Numbered from the stretch's first letter, positions 48,182-60,446 are shown. The stretch is 64,000 nt of DNA from Rutidosis leptorrhynchoides (GCF_046630445.1 NC_092335.1:38016001-38080000); one strand, 5' to 3'. Notes: a model not told the origin generated them from the letters alone. A program made the numbers and translations.

Positions 48182-51048
48182 CAAATACATATTATGAATC
48201 AGTTTTACATTTCTTTCATACTGTAAACAATTTTGTTTCATGTCCCTGGAATTGATAAACATCAAAATCGATAGTACAAATCAGTTGAAATTATAAACTG
48301 CTTTAAATTCTATTATCTCTGATCGAATATTTCATGTCTGCAAATCTGTTAGAAGTCGATTTCATGTCTGCTACGAAACAAATATAATCGAATCTTGATG
48401 CTGTAGTAATCTTCCAATATCATGTTATATATATCATCACTGCAAATGAGAATTAAAAAAAAACAGAAAAATATAAAACAAAAACTCACTTGAAAAATTA
48501 CTTAGTAATTCCAAACCACAATCTCACTTTGATCAATCACCACTCCCAGGTAATCGTAAGTTTTGTTTCCGGTTGTGAACAACATTACAACCACGATCAC
48601 CTTAAACCACGACCACTATAAGCAACCTCACTAATCTAACCCGTACACACGAAAATTTAATTGTTCCTGTTGTTGTTGCACAAAACCAACGAATATCATC
48701 TACAACCTTTAATCACGCCACCATAAACTTATTTTACCTCTGTTTTCACCGCTGTAAACCATCACAAAACACCATTTTATGCGACTGACTTGCTGCTACT
48801 GTTAAGTCATTGTTCCAGCTAAGAATCACCCCAAAACCCTAAAATTACCTTCGCTGTTTTGCTACTGCTCGAACATTCTGGTGGTACAACTACCTTCCAA
48901 CTATTGCTGCAAATTGCAGCTGCTATTTCATTTGGTTCGAATCAAATAAACCAAGACATGATCATACATTCCTATAGCTATCCTTACTACGGTTAGAATA
49001 TTTTTTCTTTTCCTTCTGTCGAACAATTTAAAGCAAGGAAATGAGTTGTATATGCTAATGGTATTAAAGTGGTCAACTAGAATAAAGAATGCTACTTTAC
49101 ATATGTTTGTATTTGCTAGTGGAACCGAAAGAATGGCCAACAAGTGTACTAGTAGGGACGTTATAATTATTTGGTTAAGCATATGATTATAATAATGATG
49201 AGAAGTTTGTAGGGATGCATAATGATGAAGATGTCGAGTAAGATGGGTCAAGCTTTGTTAATTTGGATATTGAATATTAATTACATCACATTACCAATCA
49301 CCTAGACAAATTATTCATGTGGGACTAGTTACAATTTAGTGGCCAACTATAATAGTATAAAGATGTTGCATATATTTTTGACGCATACTGATGTTAACGA
49401 GATGATGAATAGAATGACGTGATACATGATCGTGAGTTTAAAAGATGAATGAACGATGATAATAGGTACGGGTATAAATATGATGACGAAGAAATAAACA
49501 TGGCGATGACTATAAGCCCCGATTAAACTATAAGTGATGATATGGTTATGAAAATGATTAGAGTAAGAGGATGATGTGATTAGATGATTAATATTGATTA
49601 GCTTTAAGATTTTAAGTTTAGGAAAGCAAGAATCGATATACAAGTTTCAATAGATAAATCTGCTACTACATGAACTTATTTTCTTCAAGGACTACAAAGA
49701 TTAGTGTGGGCCGTAATCACAATACCCATTCATTAAAGGTATATAACTAATAAATTTATATATATATTGTACGGTTACAACTATATATCTTAATAATTAT
49801 ATAAATGATATAGGTTCGTGAATCCGAGGCCAACCTTGCATCGTTTAGTTGTTCAATGTCGTTATATGTATTTTTACTACAAAATACAATACAGTGAGTT
49901 TTCATTACTCCATTTTTAAATGCTTTTGTAATATATATTTTTGGGACTGAGAATACATGCGCTGCTTTTATAAATGCTTTACGAAATAGACACAAGTGAT
50001 CGAAACTACATTCTATGGTTGAATTATTGAATCGAATATGCCCCTTTTTATTAAGTCTGGTAATCTAAGAATTAGGGAACAGACACCCTAATTGACGCGA
50101 ACTCTAAAGATAGATCTATCGGGCCCAACAAGCCCCATCCAAAGTACCGGATGCTTTAGTACTTCGAAAATTATATCATGTCCGAAGGAGGATCCCGGAA
50201 TGATGGGGATATTCTTATATGCATATTGTGAATGTTGGTTACCAGGTGTTCAATCCATATGAATGATATTTTTGTCTCTATGCATGGGACGTATGTTTAT
50301 GAGAAATGGAAATATGAAATCTTGTGGTCTATTAAAATTATGGAATGATTATTTATGTTAAACTAATGAACTCACCAACCTTTTGGTTGACACTTGAAAG
50401 CATGTTTATTCTCAGGTTTGAAAGAAATCTCCCGCTGTGCATTAGCTCATTTTAAGGATAATGCTTGGAGTCATTCATGACATATTTCAAAAGACGTTGC
50501 ATTCGAGTCATTGAAGTTCATTAGAGATTATTAAGTAAATGACGGATTAGGTCATTTATAGTTTGGATATTATGAAATGGTATGCATATTGTCAACTTTT
50601 GATGTAATGAAAGATTGTCTTTTCAAAAACGAATGCAATGTTTGTAAAATGTATCATATAGAGGTCAAGTACCTCGCGATGTAATCAACTGATGTGAATC
50701 GTTTATAATCAATATGGACTTCGTCCGGATGGATTAGGACGGGTCTCTACAATTTGCAGGAATATTTTCAAGTCATTGACGAGAAATTCAAAATGGTTGA
50801 TGACTTGAAACAATTTCTGTTGAAGAAAATAACTGAAGGTTTATCAAAATTTCCAAATGAGAAGACTTTGATATCTTATCAAAGTAGATTGAAGCAAGTT
50901 TTTAGAATCAATGATGGTGATGTTGATGAGAAGCTTGAAAAGAAGTCTGAGGATGATGAGAAGAAGGCTGAGGATAAAGAGATTAAGGTTAAAAATGATT
51001 CGAAGATGGTTGAGTGCGAGGAGAAGGCTGCTAATGATGATGATGTTA

Positions 51049-51086
<38 letters not shown>

Positions 51087-53201
51087 AAGGATAAAGAAAA
51101 GCATGATGATGATGATGATGATGATGAAGAAGAAGAAGAAGAAGAAGAAGAAGAAGAAGAAGAAGAAGAAGAAGAAGAAGAAGAAGAAGAAGAAGAAGAA
51201 GAGACTGAGCTTGATGAAGATGATGAGGTTAGTGGTCATGAAACTGAGAATGAATCGAATTCCAATGAAGAAGTTGTACGGATTGATCAAGATGATGAGG
51301 GTAAGGGTAAGGGTCCCGAAGATGTTGTAAAAGAAGTTTGTGAAGGTGCCGATAATTCTGATGTAGATGTTGAAGAGCAAGCTTCTTTGACACAATGGTT
51401 TGATCTGAATGTTAACGAGGTTGTTGAATGTTGTGAAATTGTTTCTTTACTTGTTAATGCACCCACAACATTGGATAGTCTTCCAATGTTAGATGTTCAT
51501 AATACACCAACATTTAACAGTTTAACCCCTCCACTTTTCATCTTTTATCTCAGGAGGAGGTTAGTGAGGAGAAGAAGTCTAAGAAGGGAAAAAGAAACTG
51601 ATTATGAGATCTACGAAAGTTGCTATGGCTTCTCCATATGTCAATAGGTTGACGGCAGTTTCAGACCTATTGACTAACTCCGAACTAGCTTTGGCTATGG
51701 ATTTGTTTTCAATGCAAAAAACGCTTGGTGAGTTTTCTATACTTTTTTCTTAATCTAAACAGCACTTTATATCATTTGATTCACATGTGATTATATTAGT
51801 CAATCACAAGTGCTTATGTTTTGCAGTCACATGTTATTAATCAAACATAGAATCAGTATTTGACAAATAGTAATTCTGTTTTATTGTATTTTTTTAGTGA
51901 TCTTGTATTTGAAGTTAAAAATGCCGATTGGAATGTTCATCGTGTCACGATGGAATCACTTTGTCCTGATTTATATATTGAGGCTGGTGTGATTGATATT
52001 TGGAGTTTTATACTAAACCACGAGCGTAGGTATAGAGATCCAGCCAGCCGAACAAAGTTTTTCTTTCTAACGTCAATCATTGTAAGTTAACTTTTAAATT
52101 TTAGGTACATATATCATACTGTACAATCACTTGTGATTCAGCATGCCAATCACTTGTGATTCAGCATGCCTGTGATTCAGCATGCCAATCATATTTATTG
52201 TTTGCATTTATTTTGTTATAGTTTTTAATATATGTTCGTTTATTTTATACAGTGGTCATACATGTATGACAACAGTTTGAAAAAAGAAGCTAAACTCAAG
52301 TCATTTCAAGAAAATGCGTCATCATTGTTTAAAGTGTTTCCCAACGATGTTTCTTTCCGCAAAACTGAGCTGGTATGTTATTTTACTTTACATTTTTGTT
52401 TATTTTTTCTGTAATATAATAATTAATTTCTTTTTTTATGCTGAAAATTAATTGTTTTATTTTAATTCTTTTCTACAGGTGTTTTTTCCAATCTGCAGAA
52501 ATGATCATTTCTTTGTCCTTGTGTTTGATTTGAAAGTTCCAAAGCTCTTCATACTTGACAATGCTATACTAACGATGCACTTCAACGCAAAATATCTCAA
52601 AGTTTGCAACCTTGTTGTTAGTTTATCTTTTTTTTAATTAACTTGTTTTGTATATTTAAACATGTCATTAGACTATTCAATCACATGTGATTGAATGATA
52701 CAATCACATGTGATTACAAACAATCATTAGCACATGTGATTTTGAAAAGCTGGTCTTTATTTTTCTGATTTGTTTTCTCAGCAATATTGCTTTGGTGAGC
52801 ATCTTAAATCTCAAAATCATCCAATGGCGAAGAAGATTCAAGAAATTCATCCAAGTAGAATCAAGATTCCATGGATTACGAGAGATAATGCTGTTGATTG
52901 TGGAGTTTTTGCCATGTACCACATGGACAGATTTAAAGCCACACCCGAGACAGATTGGATGGAGAAATTGGCTCGTGAATCGTCGGTTCAAAATAATCAG
53001 CTCAGGAAGTTGAGAGTTCGGTATGCAGAAATTTTTTTAACACATCCTCTAAATTTGCATTCCAAGCAGATGATTATAAATGCAAATCGGTTCAACATTC
53101 TTCATTCAAAAGAAGAATATAGGAACGTTGTTTTGACTGCAAAAAACTCAAGAGATGAGCGGGTTGAGAGATTAAAGGAGTCCTTGCCAAAAATCAAGTG
53201 A
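46520..53201 (+). CDS. Ulp1-like C48 cysteine protease of the MULE
   Basis: The first exon (46520-46682) encodes a Lys/Ala/Pro repeat (AKSQAPTKIQDPAK...). After a long intron with a solo LTR, exon 2 (from 50760) has QVIDEKFKMVDDLKQFLLKK, a long Asp/Glu run and QWFDLNVNEV. Later exons at about 51640-51731, 51898-52081, 52252-52371, 52480-52610 and 52780-53201 form the Ulp1 domain: VKNADWNVHR, then RNDHFFVLVFDL (catalytic His), LFILDN (Asp), and DNAVDCGVFAMYHM (Cys). The usual oxyanion Gln is not evident. In hosts this fold removes SUMO; in MULEs its role is unknown. Exon 1 ends in a phase that does not match the exon 2 frame, and the frame is unclear around 51545-51640, so the copy may be damaged or an exon unseen. 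Confidence 0.72.
46897..47280 (+). repeat. AATCACTTGTGATT cluster in Ulp1 intron 1
   Basis: About ten copies of the palindrome, separated by short words such as CTGC and ATGCATGCC, lie before the solo LTR. One perfect AATCACATGTGATT is at about 46898. Confidence 0.9.
47299..50751 (+). mobile_element. Solo LTR (long, probably gypsy) inside the MULE
   Basis: A single 3.45 kb LTR-like unit begins TGTGATGACCCGGG and ends GGACGGGTCTCTACA, flanked by a perfect 5 bp duplication ATTTG (47294-47298, 50752-50756). No internal region remains, as expected after recombination between two LTRs. It contains AT-rich triplet repeats (47500-47760) and a long (TA)n tract (48100-48176). The style of the ends resembles long gypsy/chromovirus LTRs of Asteraceae; the lineage is not certain. 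It contains none of the MULE's palindromes, so it arrived later. Confidence 0.85.
48100..48176. repeat. (TA)n microsatellite
   Basis: An uninterrupted run of about 38 TA dinucleotides inside the solo LTR. Confidence 0.98.
51034..51201 (+). repeat. Coding GAT/GAA triplet repeats (poly-Asp, poly-Glu)
   Basis: Two GAT runs and a long GAA run in Ulp1 exon 2 encode poly-Asp and about 25 Glu. Antisense or shifted frames give poly-Phe, poly-Ile, poly-Met and poly-Lys artefacts. Confidence 0.95.
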
Positions 53202-54836
53202 AGTGTTATGTTGAAAAACAATATAAGATGTTATTTTTGTTGAACTTTTTATGTGTTAACAAATTTGTTATTTGGTACACAATATTTTTTAGCATATCTA
53301 TATTTTTGTTGAATGGTAAATCACATTGTATGGACTATGGTTTTTAATCACTTGTAATACTATGGTTTATGATTGATAATCACTTGTATTTTTAATCATT
53401 TATTTATTCTCTACCAATCACTTGTGATTATGCATTGTTAATCACTTGTGATTCTGTATTTGGCAATCATTTGTGTTTTTCATTGTTAATTACCAATCAC
53501 TTGTGATTCTACATTGTTAATCACCAATCACTTGTGATTCTGTATTTGGCAATCACTTGTGATTCTGCATTGTTAATCACTTGTGATTTTTAATCACTTG
53601 TGATTCTGTATTTGGCAATCATTTGTGTTTTTCATTGTTAATCACCAATCACTTGTGATTCTGCATTGTTAATCACCAATCACTTGTGATTCTGCATGGT
53701 TAATCACTTGTGATTCTGTATTTGGCAATCACTTGTGATTCTGCATTGTTAATCACTTGTAATTCTGTATTTGGCAATCATTTGTGTTTTTAATTCACTT
53801 GTGATTCTGCATTGTTAATCACTTGTGATTCTTTATTGGAAATCACTTGTGATTCTTCGTTACCAATCACTTGTGATTCTGTATTTGGCAATCATTTGTG
53901 TTTTTAATCACTTATTCATTATCTACCAATCACTTATGATTCTTCATTACCAATCACTTGTATTTTTAATCACTTATTCATTATCTACCAATCACTTGTG
54001 ATTCTGTATTTGGCAATCATTTGTGTTTTTCATTGTTAATCACCAATCACTTGTGATTCTGCATTGTTAATCACTTGTGATTTTATATTTGGCAATCACT
54101 TGTGATTCTGCATTGTTAATCACTTGTGATTCTGTATTTGGCAATCATTTGTGTTTTTAATTCACTTGTGATTCTGCATTGTTAATCACCAATCACTTGT
54201 GATTCTGCATTGTTAATCACTTGTGATTCTTTATTGGCAATCACTTGTGATTCTTCGTTACCAATCACTTGTGATCTTGTATTTGGCAATCATTTGTGTT
54301 TTTCATTGTTAATCACCAATCACTTGTGATTCTGCATTGTTAATCACCAATCACTTGTGATTCTGTATTTGGCAATCATTTGTGTTTTTCAATGTTAATC
54401 ACCAATCACTTGTGATTCTGCATTGTTAATCACTTGTGATTCTGTATTGGCAATCACTTGTGTTTTTAATCACTTATTCATTATCTACCAATCATTTGTG
54501 TTTTTAATCAGTTATTTATTATCTAACAATCACTTGTGATTCTTCATTGTTAATCACTTGTGATTTTTCATTGGCAATCACTTGTGTTTTTAATCAGTTA
54601 TTTATTATCTAACAATCACTTGTGATTCTGTATTGGCAATCACTTGTGTTTTTAATCAGTTATTCATTATCTACCAATCACTTGTGATTCTGTATTGGCA
54701 ATCACTTGTGTTTTTAATCACTTATTCATTATCTACCAATCATTTGTGATTCTTCATTGGCTTATCTAATCACATATGATTGAAACACCTCACAATTGTA
54801 TGAAAATAAAAACATAAAAAATGTAATTCAAGCATT
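53202..54836. repeat. Main palindrome array between convergent MULE genes
   Basis: The spacer is a dense array of CAATCACTTGTGATTCTG and shorter relatives (CAATCATTTGTGTTTT, TTAATCACTTATTCATT), joined by linkers such as TGCATTGTTAATCAC and GTATTTGG. I counted roughly thirty near-exact CACTTGTGA cores by eye. Unit order is irregular, with local higher-order repeats, so it is not a simple satellite. No open frame of note. Confidence 0.93.
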
Positions 54837-57800
54837 TCATAGGAACATCAGAATTTCACAATTGTACGAAAGAGAATAAAAAAATAAAAAATCGTTAAAT
54901 AATTCAGTAGTAACTTCAGATTTCTGAAGTTTCTGCTTGTTCTTTTGCTTTCTTTTTTTGTCACGGGTCCTATGATTGTGATCGTCACGTCCACATTTAC
55001 CACAAGTAAACTTTCTCTTTTTGCTTTCCTTTATTGCTTTCTCTTTTCCACTCATTAGACGCTTATCATTTGCACATCCTTTGTAATTCCCAACAGGTGG
55101 GTTTTGTATTTCTATTGTACTTGGCTTTGAAACTCCAATCATGTTTCCAATTATATCATCTTTCTTCTTTGACGGTTTTGGCACTTGAGCTTCAACTTCT
55201 TTCTTCAACAATTTAAGTTTTTCAAGAACCACTTTTAGCATCTTTTCATCACTGCCTACAAGTTCCATACAATCATAAACAACTGAGGTAATTTCATTAA
55301 CAGAATCTTGTACAACTATGTTTTCATTGCCATATCTATTTCTCCTTGATCTTAACTCGGGTGGTATTATGTCCCTTCTCCAACGTCTCATTATGTATTT
55401 TTCAGGGATTTCTTCTATGTTCTTGTTCTTTAAAACCCAAAAACAGTGTCTACACAGAAGACCATATCGTAGACAGTGTCTACATGTACATACCATTGAT
55501 CCGTCTTTGCTGTTAGGAAGTACCTTAAAAAAAATTATATTATCAATCACATGTGATTGATAAAAAGATTTTGATTGGATTTGCCAATCACAGGTGATTA
55601 CATATATAAACAGACATGTAAATGTTTTTCTCAGGTTCTGATATAAGTGGCTACATTTTTGAATCAGCAATCATATGTGATTATAAACATAAACATAGAT
55701 GTAAATAAATTTTACCTTGTAATGGAAGAACTGTTTTTCTTCATTCGAACCCTCTTTTGTCTTCTCTTTTTCCTCTTTAACAACATAGATTTTCGTTTCT
55801 TCCTCCTTGTCCATTTTATCCAATAAACAGCTATACAATGCTTCATAAATCTCTTTTTGAACGATTGCAAAAATAGCATGTGTGTAAACCTTTAATGCAT
55901 GCTTTTTAATTTTCAGCTGAGTTAACAATTTTGAATTTTTCTTGATTGTCTGTGCATCCAAAGATTCTTGCTTTGACCTCTGTTTTAACATTGCAGATTC
56001 AAAGCCGTCCATAAAAGTTAACAGATTTGCTGCTGATCTTGTAAAGTTTGAAAAAAGCATTCTCACTCTCAGATCTTGAAGTAGTTCACATCAAACCAAA
56101 CATTTCAGTGTCGATAAAATATGCTGGTATCCAAGTTGATCTAATATCAAACATATGTTTGAACCAACTATCATTTTTCAATGAGAAATCGTGCATCAAC
56201 TTTTCCCATCTTTCTTCAAAAACATTTGGTTCTATATACATATTCCAAACAAGCTTATTAAGTCTATTCTTGAAGTCTTTTTCTACTTCATCTTCAATAG
56301 TAGGAATTGCTTCTTGAATCTGTAATTACATATCATTTTTTAATCATTCATATTAAGCAAATCATGTATCATTAAATATTTCAATCAAATGTGATTAAAT
56401 ACATTTGTTGTGTGATAACAAAATTCATACCTTTGATGGCACCTTTCGCATAATGTGCCACATGCATAGTCTATGTTTTGCTGTCTTAAAAACTGCTTTT
56501 ATCGCTATCGCCATTGATTTGTCCTGATCTGTCACTATCATGTTTGGCTCTTTCCCGAATGTCTTCATGAAGCATGTAAGAAGCCATGTGTAACTCTCGG
56601 CTGTTTCATCCCTGATCAATCCCGCAGCAACAGTGACACACCTATGGTGGTTATCTATGCCAGTAAATGGTACAAATTTCATGTTGTACATGTCATTAAG
56701 CCAATTAACATGTCAATCACATGTGATTAGAAATTGTAATGAGCCAAATAACATGTCAATCACATGTGATCAGAAACTATAATGAGCCAAGAAAACATGT
56801 CAATCACAAGTGATTGTAAACTTTAATGATCCAGAAAACATGTCAATCACAAGTAATTACAAACCCTGGTGAGCCAGAAAACATGTCAATCACATGTGAT
56901 TAGAGAGTCTAGTGAGCCAGAAAACATACCTGTTCGTTCTATACGTTGCATCAAATGAGATTATGTCACTAAACTCCTTGTAGTTGCATTTTGCAACTTC
57001 ATCGGCCCAGAAAATTGAACGTAGTTGACTTTTTTCAAGCTTGTACTCAAATGAAAAACCAGGAACATATTTCTTCCGTTCTTTCATTTTGTTAACGAGC
57101 ATTTGAGAATCACTTGCATTGATAAAAATATTCAAATCTCGTCTCCAGTTTCTGAAATCAGTTACAGTCCCATGCACATTTTTCTCAGACCCTTTCATAT
57201 TGCTATAAACTTCGTATGCTTTTGTTGGACCAATATTTGACACTGACGAATGGTATACAAACAACTGCTCTGCATACTTCATCTGTCTTTCCGCTTTACT
57301 TAAATGTCGGTACTCTTGGGGTAGCAACTCATGATTATGGTGTTCTTGAAAGTCGGACAGTATAAACGTATTAGTTTCATACACCCAATCGAATTTAACC
57401 CTAGCCCTACATCCAGTGCATTCCATGTTGCTTTTCCTAATTGGCTTTTTACTACTTTGCAATGTGTCAAAGTTCACTTGCATTGACACACCACCTCTAT
57501 TGCACAAGTAATATTTCTGCTTCACCGACCCATATTTTGTAGTCTTTTGAGTTGACTTTCGTATGTCAAAACATGCATGAAACGCGTATAACCTATACAT
57601 TTTTTCACACTCTTCAAGTGTTCCATAATTTTTTCCAACAACTGGTAGTAAACTCTCATCAACGATTGGTGCATAATACAATGAACCACCTGGTGTTTCG
57701 TTTTTACGTGTTGTAGCTACTTTTGGTGTATCTATACCTGTCCAAAAAAAAATAGACAATCACATGTGATTTAAATGTTCACTAAATATAACTTAAACAA

Positions 57801-58722
57801 CTAACACATGATCAGTGACTAATATGTTACTTTCACTCATTCTTATCTAATAAAGAAAATCACATGTGATTTAACTGTTATTCACTCATTCATATGATAA
57901 ATGACTTTAACAATCACAAGTGATTTTTAACAAGAAAAAAGTGCATGATAAGAGACACAGATATACATATCACATATAGTATTATCATAAAACAAAATCA
58001 CATGTGATTAAATAAACATAATCACATGTGATTGAATAAATACAATCACAGTATAATCACAGGTATTAAATCACAGTAATGTATCATCATAATACCCAAT
58101 CACACGTGATCCAATACGAAAAAATTTACAATATGTTTTATTTCATCATACGTATAATCACAGGTATTAACATAAAATAAAATCACATGTGATTAAATAA
58201 AGATAATCACACGTGATTGAATATATACAATCACAGTATAATCACATGTATTAAATCACAATAATGTATCATCATAATACCCAATCACATGTGATCCAAT
58301 ACTAAAAAAAACATACCTGTAGCGTTATCTATAATTTCTTCACCACTGATCTCGTATTCTACTTCAATTGGTTCATTTTCTGGCTCCATTACTTCGTATT
58401 CTTCTTCCATTGATTAATTGATTGGATAATTTGATTCGCAGCAGTGAAACGATCATGCAACAAAATACATATCATTAAACTCAATCACATGTGATTGACT
58501 AACTTGAAATTTACAACAGTTCAGTTTCTGTCTTCATTCTATTTATGATTATCACTTTAACTGGAAATTACATGTGATTGATAAAGAAATTACTCAAATT
58601 CAAAGTATATACTTTTTCATCCAAATTTAATCACATGTGATTAAAGAAGAAACAATACACATACCTTCAGCATTCTGGATTTCGATTTGTTCTTCGTTAC
58701 TGATATCGATTTCTGGTTCCAT
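54837..58722 (-). pseudogene. FAR1/SWIM-type MULE transposase, disabled
   Basis: Main exons at about 57737-56930, 56700-56431, 56319-55717 and 55523-54837, with short acidic first exons at 58722-58664 and/or 58410-58318. Order of parts: FAR1-type DNA-binding zinc motif (CTGCRARVKF... HHNHELLP), catalytic core with SFDATYRTN and IVTDQDKSM (the two Asp of the DDE triad) and HRLCMWHIMRK, then a SWIM finger (CTCRHCLRYGLLCRH) and a Lys-rich tail with a zinc-knuckle remnant (CGKCGRDDHNH). An in-frame TGA replaces the Arg codon of MFGLM-TTSRSE near 56087, and a 1 nt slip in a nearby T-run (about 56050) changes frame before FESAM. The acceptor before YNMKF is not canonical. The protein is related to FHY3/FAR1 regulators but embedded in a MULE, so it is called a transposase. 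Confidence 0.8.
55535..58645. repeat. AATCACATGTGATT palindromes in transposase introns and 5' region
   Basis: Perfect 14 bp palindromes and close variants (AATCACAAGTGATT, AATCACACGTGATC) cluster in introns (55540-55690, 56390-56400, 56710-56900) and in the 5' region (57755-58290, 58480-58640). The exons between them lack the motif. Confidence 0.92.
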
Positions 58723-59219
58723 TTTGCTTAAATTGAAGGTGAATATCAATTGATTTTGAGAAGAATTCGTATATCCTGCAATTTTTGAGTGATCGACTGC
58801 TTTTACGAATCAACGTTAAATCTGTTAGAATCGTATGATTATAAATCGGAGCTATAACGGTGTTAACGAGGTTGAAGATGACCGATCGGTCGCCGGAGAA
58901 ACGTTAATCGCCAATCGCCAGGAGCCTGTTAGGGTTTTGAGGGATTTGATCGATAGCCTTCGTGGTTTTGTCAAGTACGTAAGGGTGTAATTGGCAAATG
59001 ATGAAAATACCCTTCCAGTACAAATTGGTGGTTTAATCTGGTGCATTGATCAAAAAAGATCCAAAGGCTGAGATGTGTTCCTTGGTTCTCAACCTTTTAC
59101 TTGTTTTCTTCTGATTACAACTCATATGAATAAACTACGGGCACAAAATTTTTTTAGCACATTATTCTTATTTGAAGGTAATAATTAATTTGATACATCC
59201 AAAAAGAAATAGGGTTCGG

Positions 59220-59410
59220 CTAACTTGTGCCCTAAAGGCAGAAGTTAAGCCTCATTTATTTCACTCAAACTTTCTAAATATATTAGAAATTTAAATTTTT
59301 AAACTCACAAATTTCTAAATTTACATTTATATTAATTACATTTTATAATATACATGGAAACTTTGAATTCATTAACCACTCTTAACTAGTGCCCTTAGAG
59401 CACAAGTTAG
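59220..59410. mobile_element. MITE with about 32 bp terminal inverted repeats
   Basis: CTAACTTGTGCCCTAAAGGC continues to AGAAGTTAAG on the left; the right end, complemented, reads CTAACTTGTGCTCTAAGGGC then ACTAGTTAAG. The 191 bp interior is AT-rich and non-coding. No confident target duplication, so the superfamily is open. Confidence 0.7.
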
Positions 59411-59479
59411 TTTTTTTTCTCCAAATAATAGACTATAGATTTGGGATGAATGAAATACATTATTATTATATATACCTGC

Positions 59480-60250
59480 AACATGCCCGTCAAGTTTTTT
59501 TTGCTCGTTAAGACCCGTTACCCAGAGGGTAAAAAATTTCGCCCATAACCAGCGGATACCCGTGACCCGCAAGTAATAAAAAATACAGAAAGGTGTGCCT
59601 TATGTACTTTAATTTGGTTGAATGAAATGATTTGCTTGCCTTTCAAAATAAAAAAAATAAAAAATACAACTTGTTAAAAAAACATTAAAAAATTCAAATA
59701 ATTTATTAATTACAAACCATATGTTCAAGCTACATGTAACATTTCGTGAAAATTTAGTTTTTTACTTATATTTAATTGGATTTTGCTGCAATGTGCCACC
59801 ATAACACATGATAAGATGCATTGATGATGGTAATTGTTTCCCTAAATAATTTAAATTGTATTCAATAATCTGGGAAGATGCCAAAATAAAATGTATATTT
59901 AATATTATTTTGTCTTTAAAAGGAAAGTATTGATTTAATAAATGTTTTTTAACATGTACCATATGGTACATGTTAGCAAATCCCAATTAATATTATATAT
60001 TTAATATTATTCCATTACAAGTGAAATTAATTTTAAAATTAATAATTGTGTGTGTAAGTTTGCGGGTAATTAAAAAGAAGTCTCATGGATTAGCGGATCG
60101 GATTTTACCCACGACGGATAGTATATACCCGTAACCCGCCTGTGACCGTCGGCGATTATATTTTTTACCCGTATCCGTGCCGCGGATAAACTTTAATGAT
60201 TTTACCCGCTTATCGTGAATCGGGTACCGCTAGTCACGGGTTTTTTTCTT
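59480..60250. repeat. ACCCGTAACCCGC-type repeat
   Basis: Clusters of ACCCGTTACCC, GATACCCGTGACCCGC and their variants flank AT-rich sequence on both sides (59505-59575, 60060-60250). This is probably an old non-autonomous transposon with internal sequence; ends not resolved. Confidence 0.45.
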
Positions 60251-60446
60251 GCCCATTGTCGTACCTAAACAAATATTTTTAATAAAGAAAAGTTTGAAGA
60301 ATACATTTGCAAACAGTTGTAAGTAACATGATGTGTAAGTAACATGATACTAATTAACTTTGGAGTTACAATACAAAGTTAAATACCTTCCATTAATGCT
60401 TCTAAATTTAAATTCATTAACTTAATTTCGTTACATCATTATCACT

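Larger units (their letters stand above)
46210..59094. mobile_element. 12.9 kb Mutator-like element with Ulp1 and transposase genes
   Basis: The ends carry short degenerate inverted repeats. Left: TCAGCCCTTGGATTAG...TGATCAATG...AGATTAAA at about 46230-46270. Right end complemented: TCAGCCTTTGGATC...TGATCAATG...AGATTAAA. A 9 bp flank pair TTTATCTTG / TTTTACTTG (46201-46209, 59095-59103; 7 of 9) looks like an aged Mutator target duplication. Inside are a Ulp1-type protease gene (+, left) and a FAR1/SWIM transposase gene (-, right), convergent. MULEs carrying Ulp1-like genes are known in Arabidopsis and melon (Kaonashi type). Introns and spacer are packed with AATCAC(A/T)TGTGATT palindromes that stop at the element's edges. 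The transposase is disabled, so the copy is probably not autonomous. Confidence 0.8.

Noticed and set aside
50844-51395. Minus-strand poly-Phe/Ile frame and plus poly-Met/Lys frame
   Set aside because: Both are products of the GAT/GAA triplet repeats in the real Ulp1 exon.
53340-54780. CRISPR-like repeat-spacer array
   Set aside because: Repeats are short, irregular and palindromic, spacers are themselves repeated, and the context is a plant nuclear MULE with no cas genes.
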